Shown piece by piece: positions 14,101 to 27,800 of a DNA stretch of 64,000 nt. The position numbers and the translations under genes are program-made. The notes below the pieces were generated by a model that worked only from the letters and a program-made list of their open reading frames with translations, did no database searches and had not been told where the DNA came from. The number at the start of each line of letters is the position of its first letter. Position 1 is the stretch's first letter. Source of the stretch: Pampus argenteus (lineage: Eukaryota; Chordata; Actinopteri; Scombriformes; Stromateidae); assembly GCA_036937835.1 (NCBI GenBank), contig CM072870.1, positions 3,494,501 through 3,558,500 of the forward strand, in the 5' to 3' direction.

Positions 14101-17100
14101 TCATTTTCATCTCAGGAGGCACAAGTGCCAAACCGAGGAAAGATACAGGTTTACATTGTGAATATTAATAAATGCTAAATGTCCTACAATTGAACATGCA
14201 TGTCCTTGTCTTCTTATATGGCTGGGTCAGAGGTCAGAGGTCATCACATAGGGTAGCTGTGGTACCTTCTGTCAAACAGCACAAGTGGAACATTGTTCCC
14301 ACTGTGTGCTAACAAACAGCTTGGTGTGAGTCTTTAATGATGTGGGCTGCATCACATTATCTCAACAGTGAAGAGAAGTAATAGCAATCAGCTGCAGGAT
14401 ACTGCTAAGTAAGAATATTGACATAACTAAACCAATAGGAGTGTCAATGTTATCACTATTCATTTTTTCCATTGTTCTTATATCAGCTATCTTCACAGTG
14501 AACACATTCTTGTGCACCACAACAATGTGCAATACATGTTTCAGGTGGACTCAGGGGATTTTTGGTTTGTCAAATATAATCAAATGCCTGATAAAGCAGA
14601 TGGAAACGTTTGTTTTTGGTTAATCCAGTCTTAAAAATACATTCCAGGCTGTTTATTTATCAGACTGAGGGCCCTATTTTAGCCGTGCAAGCCGACAGTA
14701 AGTGCAACGTGGCCAGAGTGGACGTCTTCCATGCACAACTGCACGTTGGGAGACAATGAGGCAACACCAGCTATATGTAGGATGGTGGAAGCACTTGATT
14801 TAAAAAAAATACCTGGTCAAAGCAGGAACAAGAGAACCAGAGAAGATACCTACAACTAGAGAACGCGAAGGAAAGAGAAAATACCAAGCAACAAAAAGAA
14901 ATGGGAAAAGCAGATAGAGAAAAGTAGGATGCTCCAAAAATAACAGTGAGAAGGTTAGAGTAATGAGGTGGCGAGCTCAGCTTCTGATATTAAGCAGGTG
15001 TACATATTCTCTGAAATGTGAGAACATAGTTATTGAAAGTTAAAGAAACATGGCCTTTTTTGGTTCAGAGTGCAGGCTAGCGTGCTCACAATGATGCCAG
15101 CACGCCGATCAGGTTTATCAGGTATAATGTTCACTGTGTTGGTTTAGAGTTAAGATGCAAACATTTATTTATAACCACTAAAACACAAGCGGAGGCTGAT
15201 GTCAATGTCACAGGGTTTGACGGTATTTGCTCATGAAACTAATTTTGATCAGCTGATGGTCTGAGATCAAAAGTCCATCCAATAGTCGAGATATTACAGT
15301 AAAGAACTCAAAAATCATATTAAAGAGTCAGAGCTTCATGTTCTCCAGAGCCATCCTCTGTTACATGGAATGCAACAGCAATCAAATTTGTTTTTTTTTA
15401 TGATTAATTGGCACTTACTATTTTATGACACAGTCAATTCATCTGTGCCATAGAGACTCATTGTTGTCCAGAAACATAAATGAACCACACTGTTCCTTCA
15501 TTACCATGAACACACACACACACACACTGTACCATATTGTGACTCAATCCCACACACACCATCCTGCTGCCAGAAGTACTAACTACAGCACCAAATGTGG
15601 ATTCATCCACCACTGAAAGTAGTCCCTAAATGCACTATTACCCCCTGTTTGAGTGAAACTACACATCTGCGAGCTATTTTTAAATATGCATCTCTTTAGC
15701 AGGATTCAGTAGAATGGGCTTAGGGCTGGTAGCCACAGAATAGTCTAATATATAAGAGAGACAGACTAGCACATTGTTGTTTGGGTCATTTCATGGGATT
15801 CGTAGACACTAAGTAAAATATAGAATAAAACCAGAAATATGTATTAATAAGGCAAATTTCTGTCACCTTACGTCTAATAAATGCCTGTGTTGGCAAATGA
15901 CTTACTAGTGTAAAAAAAAAAATTTAATAATTCACAGTCTAAAAACTCTTCAGCTTCAATCAAACCAACTCTAATGCGAGTGTTGCTGTCTGAATACAGA
16001 AACGGAAAGCTTCATCAGAGAACAACTAAACTGTGTGCAGATAAGTCAAGTCGGAGTTTAAGAGATCAAGGAGAGTGGCAGGTGACAGAATAGAGGCTAT
16101 ACTACTGTGACTATAATAATGTCACTGTGTCTGCATGAAGTCAAGGGACTGAGTCAAGAGATTAACACAGAAGCAGCCACTGTGCTACCAATATAACTAT
16201 CAGAAAGTGCAGACACCAGCAACAACAACAGTAAAGTACTGTCCAAACTACAACAAGCACAACATGGCGATGTATAGCATGTAACTGAGCCACACACAGA
16301 CTGCCAGACAGAGAGACTTTGGCTCTTTGTGTGCAGTATGCATTAGTAATATCTGTACAACAACAATGAAAACCTTTTCAGTATTACAGCGGAATATTAC
16401 AGCAAATTAAAAAGTACAGGAGCTCCCCATTCAACACCGCAAAACTACAGCGCAAGCCAAAACATGATAACAATTTATCACTCAAGAATATAATCTATGA
16501 CATCACGTCACAGCTGTGGGGAACGTTACGTCAGTGAAACAGCGAGAACCCTGGGCGAGAGACTGGATGAGCAGAGGTAGCACCTTGTTGACTCTCTATG
16601 GCAACATCTCGAATGACCTTATCAGTGAAAAATGTGTGATTATTTTAAGTTGCTTAGGTGGTGTGAACACACACAGAGTACCCTGCAAAGCTACAGTGTG
16701 CATGTTGTGAGTGTGTTCCAGCTCCGTCACAGCTGGCAGAGATGATCCGCAGCAATCCTGAGCACATGGGAACTACTTTTTCTATGTTCCACTATCTTAA
16801 TTCATGGCTCGCATCTCTGAAAACCTGAAATTACTCTTGTACTAAATGACAACAGAAACAAGCATTTCATTAGTTATGAAATGTTTTTACAATCACACCG
16901 CACAACCAGTTTGTCTTGTTTGTTTCTGTCACTTCCCTGAAGTCTGAGAAGCAGGAGAAGGAACGCTAGCGGTTTCCTTCAAATATACACTATACAGGAA
17001 GTTCTGATACAAAAAATGTTAATGGTGGTGTGTACAGTGATTTATAAAAGCAAAGTACAGCCACATAGTATCTGTTAGTACCATAGTACCATATCGATCA

Positions 17101-20100
17101 TTAACAAGATTTGATTGTTTGGTTTTCAATCTGTTGTAAAACATAAAAAAAATAATATTGGAAATGCGTCTGCTTGTGACTCTGTGACTCTGCTTCTGAA
17201 ACATTTCCAGTGGACATTTGAACAGCGACAAACGTATGATGGAGCTAAATCCTGTAAACATGATATCAGGAGTAATAATACCAGAACGTCTGGGTTCTGT
17301 TCCAGAATTAAGCAAACTCAAAATACCACTGATATTTATAGTAACATGATTAACCAATCACATTAACCAGCTTTGAAACAGAGCCTTTCTCAACGGTATG
17401 TCTTGTTGTTCAAACATATGCTTTTTGGATTATTCAATATTTCTGTTTTGTTTTTCTGCTTGACAGATGCACTGAGACCATGGGAGAGTTGGGGGGGTGG
17501 GGTGGGGGGGTTGCAGTTAGGACAGAACAGAGATGACAGAGATTACAGCTGAAAAAAGACTGGTAAATGTATCTGTATACGTATATGGATGAAACAAAGT
17601 TACACTGAACTAACTACCCGCTCTGCCACACTGGTCACACTTGTGTGAATTGTAGTGTTTTCTGTGCTCATAAAGTAATCATTGTTTAACTTTATCATGT
17701 ACAAAGGTTTCAGCTGCTGTAGTGGATGCTGATTTGTCTTAGAACGGGGAAGCAAACCCCAGGAAGACGCTTCATCCTTCAGAAAGACGGATAGATAGAG
17801 AAATGCAACCTTACAGTCACCGAAATATCTATCAAAGTATAAGAAAATACTAGCAGCAAAAAACACAAAAAGTTTAGTGGAAAGTTTAAGATTTAAAATG
17901 ATGACAAAAATTCAAAACTGTTGGTGATCACAGTGTACTCCAGCACCCTCACTCTCATGTCTCACTTAATAAAACAGTTGCCCCACTTTCTTCAGTCCAC
18001 AGTTTAGGACTTCAGGTCATGCATGTCATTACGTTGTATTCTCAAATGGCAGACACACTGTGCGTTATCAAAGCAACAAGGTGTCATGAATAATCACGCA
18101 AGGTGCCCCAAAACAGCTACACATTTATTATGAAGTTTCGCTCTACATATTAATGGACTGTCCCTTCACCGGAGAAGCCGCTACAACTGCAAACGCCCCC
18201 CCTTCAACCGCACGTTGGTGGGGACGCACACCAACTCCTCGAGGTAACGCGCAATCCAACACAACAGCGGAAACACAGTTGTCGCAGAGCACAAAGGAAC
18301 AAACACAGAGGAAAAGTACAGCAAACATAGTAAAAACTGTTGCTGCCCTGAAACAACACGGAGGACCACAGTTACTCAGATTTTCCTGCTGCATCGACTC
18401 ACATGTTAGATGATGGAAGCATGAAAACAGACTGAGAGTATCAAGCAGCCCAGAAGAATAGAAAACTTCTTTCAGGACAGAGAGACACATGAAGACAATG
18501 AGCAAGTTTTCAGCAGATCCTTAAAAGTCACAATACTGCAGTACAAATACTCCACTACAAGACATTTAAAGTTTGACTATGTTACATGTTGCTTGTGTTA
18601 TTATTATTAGACATATTTCGAACGTTAACATCATTTTGATTTATCTAGCTACTGCTGGGTAGTTTAATCTATAATGAAGCGTCATATTTGATCACTTCAT
18701 ATATTTTGTATCAATAATATCAATGTATAAATGTAGTGTAGAGTATCATTATATTATCCAGCAGCGTATAAAGCAGATAGAATGAGCTCCACCTCTGAAC
18801 AGATGTTAAGTAAATGTAAGTCCATTGTGCTAATAATGCTTCTGTACTTTTACCTAAGCACATTTTTGACTTTTAACAAACAGTTTATAGATGTAAGTAC
18901 TTCTACCACTGCTAATACCAACATCCTGAATGAGAGAAAAGGGTGAAGGATGCCCCATGAGTGAGTTTGCCCCAAATGACTAAACCCGCCCCTGTTTCAC
19001 TTCCATGTAGGGTAGGCTCTCCTCTACACTGGAACACAGGCGCAGTGCAGTTTTACCTGAGACAGAGAGAGAGGAGAAAACATCATTGTGACGAGAAGAA
19101 GGTGAATCAGACCAGGCTGAGCGTTAGCATGAACATGTTAACCTCCACAGCGTCGTCATGGCCTCTTGGCAGGTTTTCTACATGATTCAGCTGAGCAGCG
19201 GCGTCTCCGCGCCACACACAAAACGCTGCATTTCCTGCCCGCTTTTTTTTTCTCCCCTCTCTAAGTGGTTTTCTAAAGAATCCAGATAATATGAGAGAGC
19301 TCCAGTCGCCTCGGATGACTCTGCCGCGTTAACTCCAGAAATGATGACACGCCAGAAAAGTTGAGGCCCAGTAAAAATACCCCGCAGGGAGGAAAACACA
19401 GAGAAAGTTCGGATTAATCATTCTTAGTAGAATATGGCCGGAGGGGTAACGGAGCACGGCGGGCTGTGTTATTTAGAGAAGGAAGGAGATGAGAGGGCGA
19501 AGAATAAAAGAAAGAGAGCTGAAATGACGTTATGAATTCAGCCCATCCCAAACAACGGGCTTAAAGTCGCAGCAGCTGCTTTCTGCCTCCCGAAAACTGG
19601 CACACTGAACTTGCAACACACTCCACAGTTTATCCGAGGATCAGCTTACAATCACTACTTGAAAACAAGAGTTCACAGTCCTGGTACCGCGATGCCAAAC
19701 TTTACTCATCAGTAAACACAGTCGTCACACAGCACACGACCCAAAGCTGCGCATTAACTCACCGTTTGATTCATTCTTATAAAGCGATATTTTGTTTTCA
19801 CATTGAGGTTGGATTCAACTTGATTGTCGTTGCACACAGCAGGATGACAATATATATGATGCAGCGGAGTTAATAGGCAATAGATAAAGCCTATTAAGAT
19901 GAATAAATATATTCAATGAACAATTACAAGCATATATATATATGAAGGCTCACTGATGTAAGTGATGTACAGTCATTAATTCACATGCTGGACTTGATAT
20001 GTAGAATAGATCCTATTTTATTAAGACATGAACTAAGTTAGTGGGTTATTAGCATGTGTGTGTGTGTTTACTTGTAAGTAGCCTATTAAATATAAAAAAA

Positions 20101-23100
20101 GCTTATGTTTTATCACGTGTCATAAAACAGAGTGGAAAATGGGGAAAATAACTTTTAGTCATATGCTAATAAACTGTTATATACTATATTACATGTTTGA
20201 TTAAACTATTTCAAATGCATTAGTTTGACATAATTTAAGGCTTTTTTTTTTTTTTAATTATCCTTCAACTGAAATTATATTAAAAAAAATAACTGATTGA
20301 ACACTTCCAGACATCACGAGCAGTTTAAATGTTCTTCGTGCTCACTGTAAAGTGTGTTCAGGACGATTTACACAGCAATCAATGACATAGCCAAGTCCTA
20401 CAATCTATTCTCAAATTTAATGGATGAAACGTGGCACCTCCATCAACGATGGTGATGGAGGCGCAATATTTGACTGCTTTCTTGTCTACAGCGAAAATCT
20501 GAGAGTTTGTCAAGTGGCTCGTTTCCCAACTTGAACTCGAATCCAGTAAGTGTTTCCATGAGGACTGCGGTTACAGGAAAACCTCCGCCAGCTGCAGCTC
20601 CGTGTTTATCCCAGCGGCTCTCTACCCCAGCTGTATGCCGGGACAGGAGGCCCTCTGACGGCCTGTCATTCTAATCTAGCCCGCTGGCTCCGACTGCGGC
20701 CATTTTCTGCTGACTAACACGCACGCACGCTCAGACAGACAGAGGAAGGAGGATTGAGCTGAACTTCAACTTGGCCTTCCGCCGTCCTGCGTGATGAACG
20801 GAAGGGGGCAGACTACCTAGACCGGCCTGCTGCTGCACTACACGTTGCCAACGAGCACCAAAACTCAACAACTTTCACACGCGACTGCACCATGTATGTA
20901 TGCACGCGCTGATAAAAACACACAGAGAGGCACGCGGGCCGCTTACTCACGCGCCGCCAGGGGTCGGAAAGCACATTAACTGAAGGGATAAAGGCTGTGT
21001 AGCGTCCATATGTCCCGTTTTTCGGCACGAAGTCGACGTTGCTCCAAACCAAACTTCATTCAAAACTGTAGCAGTATAAAGTGAGCTTGTTTAAAGATAG
21101 ACAAACTTAACGTATCGTCTGTGACATTAAATGTTCTCCACATTAATGGTGTTTTGGCAAATTCGGCGCACACATAAGACTCAAAAAGAGCTTTATGTCA
21201 ACAAAATATCAAGTTTTCTAATCGTCTTAAACTGCTGGCTTCCGCCTTGCAGCGCGTTTTGCGTAAGGCGTCAATTGAAAGAACAGGCGAACCAACTCTA
21301 AAAGTTAGGATTTTATTAAAGTATGTTTTTTTTTCATGAGGTGTGTATGTGCCGAATTCAAGGATGAATGCTGACAATTACACATTGCTTTCAAGTCATG
21401 TTGTATACCGTGTTTATATCTGCCTGGTGTGTAAAGGATATTTTATTTGCATGATTTTTGAATGACATTTAGCGAGGGACTCCATAGCCAAACGTCACAC
21501 ATCAGACTATAATGTTCGGACCCTACTAGAAGACGCGGGGGGGAAATTAGAAGAGTGTTTGCTGACAGTCTGGTAAATGGATGCAACTGTCACCGCTTTC
21601 TGCTCTACTTTCAGCTGCGTAGCAAATGTTGCTCATTCAACTCCATTGCGTCTTTTTTTTTTTTTTTTTTTTTTTTTTTGGAAAACACGAAACAGCACAC
21701 CAATAGGAAGGGACACTCTACTACATTATTGTACCGGAACAGGTTTTTATCCTACCATTTCGAAGATGAGCCTCCACCGGAGGAAGTTAAAGCTGATCTC
21801 AACGCCTGCCCATCTCGCGCTGTCGGTCGTTATCATTCCATATTCATTTCTATTATCGTGCGCGTGCCAGCTGGAGTAAATCCGCGGTGCTCGAGACCAG
21901 AAACGTCCCGCGTCAAGCCTCGGGCTTCACGGCAGTACCCCCTCTCCAGCACCCCCCTCCCACTCGGTAGGCTGCGGCAGAGCAGAATAGTGTTACGTTC
22001 ACCTTATACCTCTTCTCACCTCCTCTAGTTTCCAGCTTTTGCTCTGTCCCTGTACTTCAGATATTCCTGCCCCCATCTCATTGCTTATACTACTGCTTCC
22101 TTCTATCTCTATTTATTTATATTTATATTTCTCACTCTCTACTTTCTCCCTCCATTACTTTGTCTACATTCACTGTCTTTTTTTTTCTCACTTTTTAATC
22201 ATCAGAGTGTTTTCTTTCGGCTATAATAAATTTACAGAATCGATCACTGTCTACCTGCAAATTCTACAGTTTGTTGAATATGAATATGGCATAAGTATGT
22301 GATGCAATGTCCATGTAGGTTCAACACGAAACAAATTAACTTCCTGCCCTTTACTGCTGTTCTCTTTTTTTTAAATGGAAAAACGTATTAAAGCGTGTAA
22401 ATTTGGAGTTCTTGATTCCGTTTGCAACCTGGAGTTGATCCCCAGATGCAATTGTGTCACTATAATTAAAAAAAAAAAATAAGGTTGATCTCTTTTTTTA
22501 AGATACATACAGGTAAAAACATAAAGAATTACACATGTGACTTCATAAATGAGCCTGATGTTTTTGTTATGGTCAAAGGACAAGCAGAGTTTTAAGGAGT
22601 AATATTAAAGGCAGAGCTAAGAGGTCTGCTGTGGATCAACGTGTTTCTGACAGTTATGAAGTGGTTACCTGTGAAAATATAAAAGATTTGCAAGAGTTAG
22701 CGCTGGCATGTAAGAAAGCTCCAGCTAAATGACTACAACACACAAAAAGAGGTGCACACACACCTCCTGAGACGTGTGGCAGTACAATATTAGTCATTAG
22801 TCATGATATATCTAATGTATGTATGATATATATCATTCTCAACATCCTCACTTGCACTTGAACTTTAGGATGCCAGTGTGTATTTTTCTTTTCTTTTTGC
22901 ACAAAACCAATAAAGCTGATTTTGGTTGCAAATTTTTATTGTCTTCATTGTCTGCACTCGTTGATACTGAATTATCCTTATAGTGTTTTCTCTAATGGAC
23001 CCCATCTACCAACTGCAGTTTGTTTTTTGTTTTGTTTTCTTTCTATTTATCATATTATGGTATAATTACATTTATTTACAGTAGTTTATATACAGTGTTG

Positions 23101-24805
23101 TTCCTCTCATGTTGTCACTGGAGATATTAAGAATAACACATGAAAAGTGAACAATATGGTAGACAATAAATCATTGTCTCATCTCTGTCGTTTGTTTGTT
23201 TGTTTGTTTTGTTGGCTCATTTGTTGAAGACTGACGTGGTGTGTGACATCATCATGATGTCACGTGACAGCCGTGGGGTACACAGCAAGGATCTTTGACA
23301 AAAGACTGAATAAACATCAACTATTCAGTGAACACCAGAGCAAAACCACTCACAGTATCAAGTGGGAAGAGGTCAAAGGTCAAGAACCAGAAGAAAACAT
23401 CTTGACTTTTAAGTATTATTATTATTATACATTATATTATAGAGTGTGGGGTTGAAATCTCTTCAAGATCAAACAACGTAGATGTCACCTGGATGACTGG
23501 ATCTTCATATACAAACATTAAATATCATCAGCTGTGCTGTTTTACTTATGCACACCTTTTTCTTCACATTTGCTCTATGCTTTACAGACACTTTAAAAGG
23601 TATTTAATGATAAATCCTTCACTATGTGAAAAAAGCCAGGTCCAGCTTTCCTTCTACTTCAGTTCAACCTTTTTCCTGAAATCGACACATGAAATGTCGT
23701 CTTTGTTTAGTTCATTTTCTCTCACTGTTAAGCCATGATCTCTTTCTTTATTCATGTTCCTGACACACAGGTGAGAAAATGAGAGAGAAAGAGCATATAA
23801 ACAAAACTAGAAGGTGAAACTTGATTATAAATACAGATAGTCTCAGCAGCAACCATGTTGCTCCTGTTGGATGTTGACAGATGTCAGACGAACAGCATAA
23901 CTTGAAGCTTAGTTTATTGACCAGAAAATTGTGGATGCAGACTCTGCTGTCTCTCTGCATCCAGACCTTCAGACTCAGAATATTTTAGGCATGATGGATT
24001 AGTGATTAAATATCACTCACTGTTAAATGTTTATCGTTTAACTACATACTTCTATAATCTTTAATTTGGATTCTAAGCGAGAGATCCTGTCATATCTTTA
24101 CTATTGTAGGTCAGACAAGCTAAATTGATCTGATGATATGCAGGAAATGGACAAAAAGAGATTGGTCAAGAGGGAAAGATAAGAGATTAGGAAATAAGAA
24201 ACAGAAGAGAGAGATGGAGAAGAACTGAATGTAAGAGCTGAGGGGAAAGATGAGACAGAGTCAGAGAGACACGTGAGCCGATGGTGCCAGTCCGACTGAA
24301 CCTCATTGTCAGTTCAATATAATATGTTGTTTGTTATTGACTATCTTTTGCTGTCATATGTATTTTTATTTCATCATCCTCTCATGACACCCTGCAACAA
24401 CATATTGACAGCATTTTACAGCATTTTCTCTCAGTGTATTTCTGAACATTTATCTTTCTGGGCCTGTATGAATGTCAGATGTTATAGTTTTTAGTATAGA
24501 TTCATATAATTAATATAAAATCAATTATTCTGAGATTATATTTGACAAATGTAAAATATTTATAAACATTTGACTTCTCACGTCTTTAATAAACTACTGA
24601 TAATTAAATGAATGAAATTATTAATCCAAACAATAACACATCATATTAAGGGCACAAGAACTGAAAAATAATTATTAATAGTGATAATAAATTAGAGCAT
24701 GTTAAATGAATAAAAGTACTTATTGCAGTTCTAGCTGGAAAAAAAAGAGTGATCACAGTAGCAGTGTCATATATAGCTGACACTGGACCAAGCAGGTATC
24801 ATGAT

Positions 24806-24850
<45 letters not shown>

Positions 24851-27800
24851 TGCAGGTATTCCTCATGCTGGTGGGATGTAAATCTGTCTACACAATGAGT
24901 TGTGAGAGTCGCCTTCCTCACTTATGAGGACAAAAAGCAAGTCCCCTTAACGTAAATCATTTTAGGTAAGTTGAGGTAATGTTAAGATTAGGATAAATCT
25001 CCAGGAAATGCATGCAAATCAATGCAATGTCCTCTGAAGAGATGAAAACCCAACATATGTGTGTGTGAAGCGTGTCCTAGAACAAAGAGAGAAGCAGTTG
25101 CTGACTCAGCCTCTGCATAGTGACTCCCCCTGGAGGCCTGCATGTTGACTGACACACAGACACATACACCCACCGCCTGCCTGAAGCTCTTCCCACATAT
25201 CCAAAAGTTAAAAGGTGGTTTCAGTGCTGAGAATAAGAATAGTAGTAACACAAAGCAGAGAGGAAAACCATTCTTTGTTATATCACCAGAGCAGTTTATA
25301 ACTCAATGGAGTCAGCAGACAGAGTAAAATGTCTGCTGCTGATGAATATCATGTTATATAGTAACAGTACCTCGGCAACACAGAATGATGTATGTGAAGA
25401 GTTTGAAACTAAAAGGTATGTGTTCACATATATGATCATTTTAAACCATACATTCACATATATAGCAGAATGAAAAGGTTGTTTTCCCTCGGGGGTAAGA
25501 AACAGGGGAAGACATTAGATAACACGAGCACACTGAGTCAAGTGCAGCCGGAAATCAAAGCATATACACACAGGAATTGGCCACAGCAAGGCTCAGACTA
25601 TAAAATCCCCCTTAACTCCACAGAAATGCACTGATTTGGACAATTTCCTGATCAAGTTCAGAAGACTCAAAGAGAAAAGTTTGGGAGTGGTGTAACAGTG
25701 TGAGTCTGCATGTCCTGGCTCATATCAGCACTTTTTTTAATGTTTCTCTGTTAGAGGACAGCATTTAAATACTGATGCTGGATGAAAGCAGCAGAACTTT
25801 GTATCGGGCATTCCCTCTGCTTAAATCTTCTGGAGCTGCGATATGGAGGAGATGGAGAGGAGGGTGCGAGGAGTAAGTGGAAACTGTGTCACTCATCCAG
25901 AGGACAGATGTTGGTGCAGGAATTATGTGCTTTAAGATTTATAAGCTGGGTTTACAGAGCTCAGCCTCTTTCTGCTGGATTCACACATCATAGTGCTCCT
26001 GTTTAATGAGACTCTGCCACCGCCACATCTGTAATAAACTTACATGTGAATGTTTTTTCACTGTCTTGCTCAGTGATGGACAGTCGTGCAACAGAGGGGT
26101 GAGTGAAAGTACCCAAAAGAAAGATGATTTTTACTTTTTTTTTTTTTTTTTGCTACTGTGTGAAATTTTACACTTTGTTTTGCAAGTTGTTTTGACTGTG
26201 AATTCAGGAGCGGTGGTAAGTTTTGTTTTACTGACCACCTCTGGCTGAAGCTTCAAATCAGTTGCACCTCTGACTACACCCAGCAGTGTGTACTTGTTTG
26301 AAGAAACCACCAAGTCCGTTAAACAATGGCCTCAATCAGTTGGACGCCACTGTTATCTTCCAAAACTGTTACAAATGACTCATATTAGCTGTTAAAGTTG
26401 AAGGATCCCCAACACTGGCTCTTTATAGGACACGATGTGAACAGTGTTAAAATGTTAAAAGTTTATTGATCCAACAGGTGTTGTATTGTTAATAACAATG
26501 TCAAACTATTAGGTTCTGTTTCCAAGACAAGAGTCATAATTCCACATTTTCAACAAAGCTCAAAGGCTGCTGCTCTGCTTGTGTCGGGTAAACAGCACTG
26601 TTGCACTGACCAGTTGTATTTCGTAGCCCACCCATCATCACAGCTGGATGTGGTCAGGTGTGATCTGACCAGACCCGAACAGAGGCCTTTGACTCTTGCC
26701 CTAGTGACATTTTCCCCAACTGACTGCAGTTATCACACCGCCAGTGACACGCTGCACAGTAGCACACCTTTAAAATCCCATGAATTGGCTCAGAAGAGGG
26801 CGTTGTTTCCCTGTGTTCTCCTCCTCCTTGTGTTGTCTGTGTGGGCGTGTCACACTTCCCTGGGCCTCCTGGATAATCAACAGATGAAGCACACCTGCCA
26901 TTCCTCAGCTCACCTGCCTTCCATCAACTCATCACTCCAACTACATATAAACCCTGGCCTTCCTCCCACTCCTTGTCAGATCGTTTGTTCAGCCTCCGTG
27001 GTAGTTCACGTTCGGACCATCTTAAACTACTTGTTCATTGTGCTCCTTGTTGATTTTCTGACCTCTAACCACCGATCTCTTGTGCTCAGGTCCACCACCA
27101 TCTTCACCTCCTGCTACCTGCTTGCCTGCTCTCCATCCACCATCTTCAGACCGTCCAGACTTCGTGCCTCCTCCATCCATTCCCACCACTGCTTCACCTC
27201 AGCCATTCCCTTCACCTCTTATCGGACCCTCTCCTTCCCCTCTTCTCCCACATCACAATAAATCTCCTTCTCTCACTAACCGTTGTCCGAGCCTGCATTT
27301 TGGGTCAACCTGTGCAACCATGACAGAACGATCTGACCAGAACTTTGACCCAGCGGTCTCAGATGAGCTTCTTCAAGCCTCTTCGGATCTCCGCCAAGCC
27401 CTTGCCTCTCAAGGAACCCTCGTTGGCCAACATGACTGTGTTCTTCATGAAGTAGTAGAGACTTTGAGAGGTTTGACTGCTACTGTGTCCAGAATCCAGA
27501 GCCTGTTTAGTGCTGCCCAATCCCCATCAGTTCCAGCTAGTCCCAGTCCCTTCATTCCTGGCCCACCTCCCGCGATGCCTTATCTGCCCAGAGAGCCTTA
27601 TGTCCCGGCACCTGAGCGCTATGATGGTGATCTGGGGACTTGGTAGTCTTTTTTGCTTCAATGCTCCCTTGTTTTTGATCTACAGCCACAGACATATGCT
27701 ACGGACAAGTCCAAAATTGCCTTCATTGTTGGGTTACTAACTGTGAGGGCTAGAGCTTGGGGTGCTGCTGTTTGGAGTGGCTCTCCACTGATTAACTCCT

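Larger units (their letters stand above)
19087..26801 (-). other. nfic long-isoform intron and proximal upstream region
   Basis: Intron for the distal isoform and 5' flank/UTR for the proximal one. About 19.4-20.9 kb is CpG-richer than its surroundings. A minus-strand donor GTGAGTAAG at 20950-20942 follows a GC-rich segment (20951-21060) that could be a non-coding first exon. Further out are a T27 run (21653-21679), a palindrome/E-box cluster (23234-23268) and a (GT)n microsatellite (24809-24850). No coding exon is recognised. Confidence 0.55.

Noticed and set aside
18143..18505. Overlapping open frames on both strands
   Set aside because: GC-biased patch inside nfic intron 1; no family resemblance and the overlapping frames argue for chance.
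20813..21052. 79-codon minus-strand frame
   Set aside because: It opens with TTG rather than ATG and no protein family fits. Only its strong donor was kept, as a possible non-coding exon.
21555..22028. 157-codon plus-strand open frame
   Set aside because: It runs through a T27 tract, has no recognisable domain and no supporting splice sites.
26581..27261. 226-codon plus-strand open frame
   Set aside because: It is mostly the 5' LTR read in one frame and recurs in the 3' LTR (30109-30621). No coding signature; it precedes the real gag frame.
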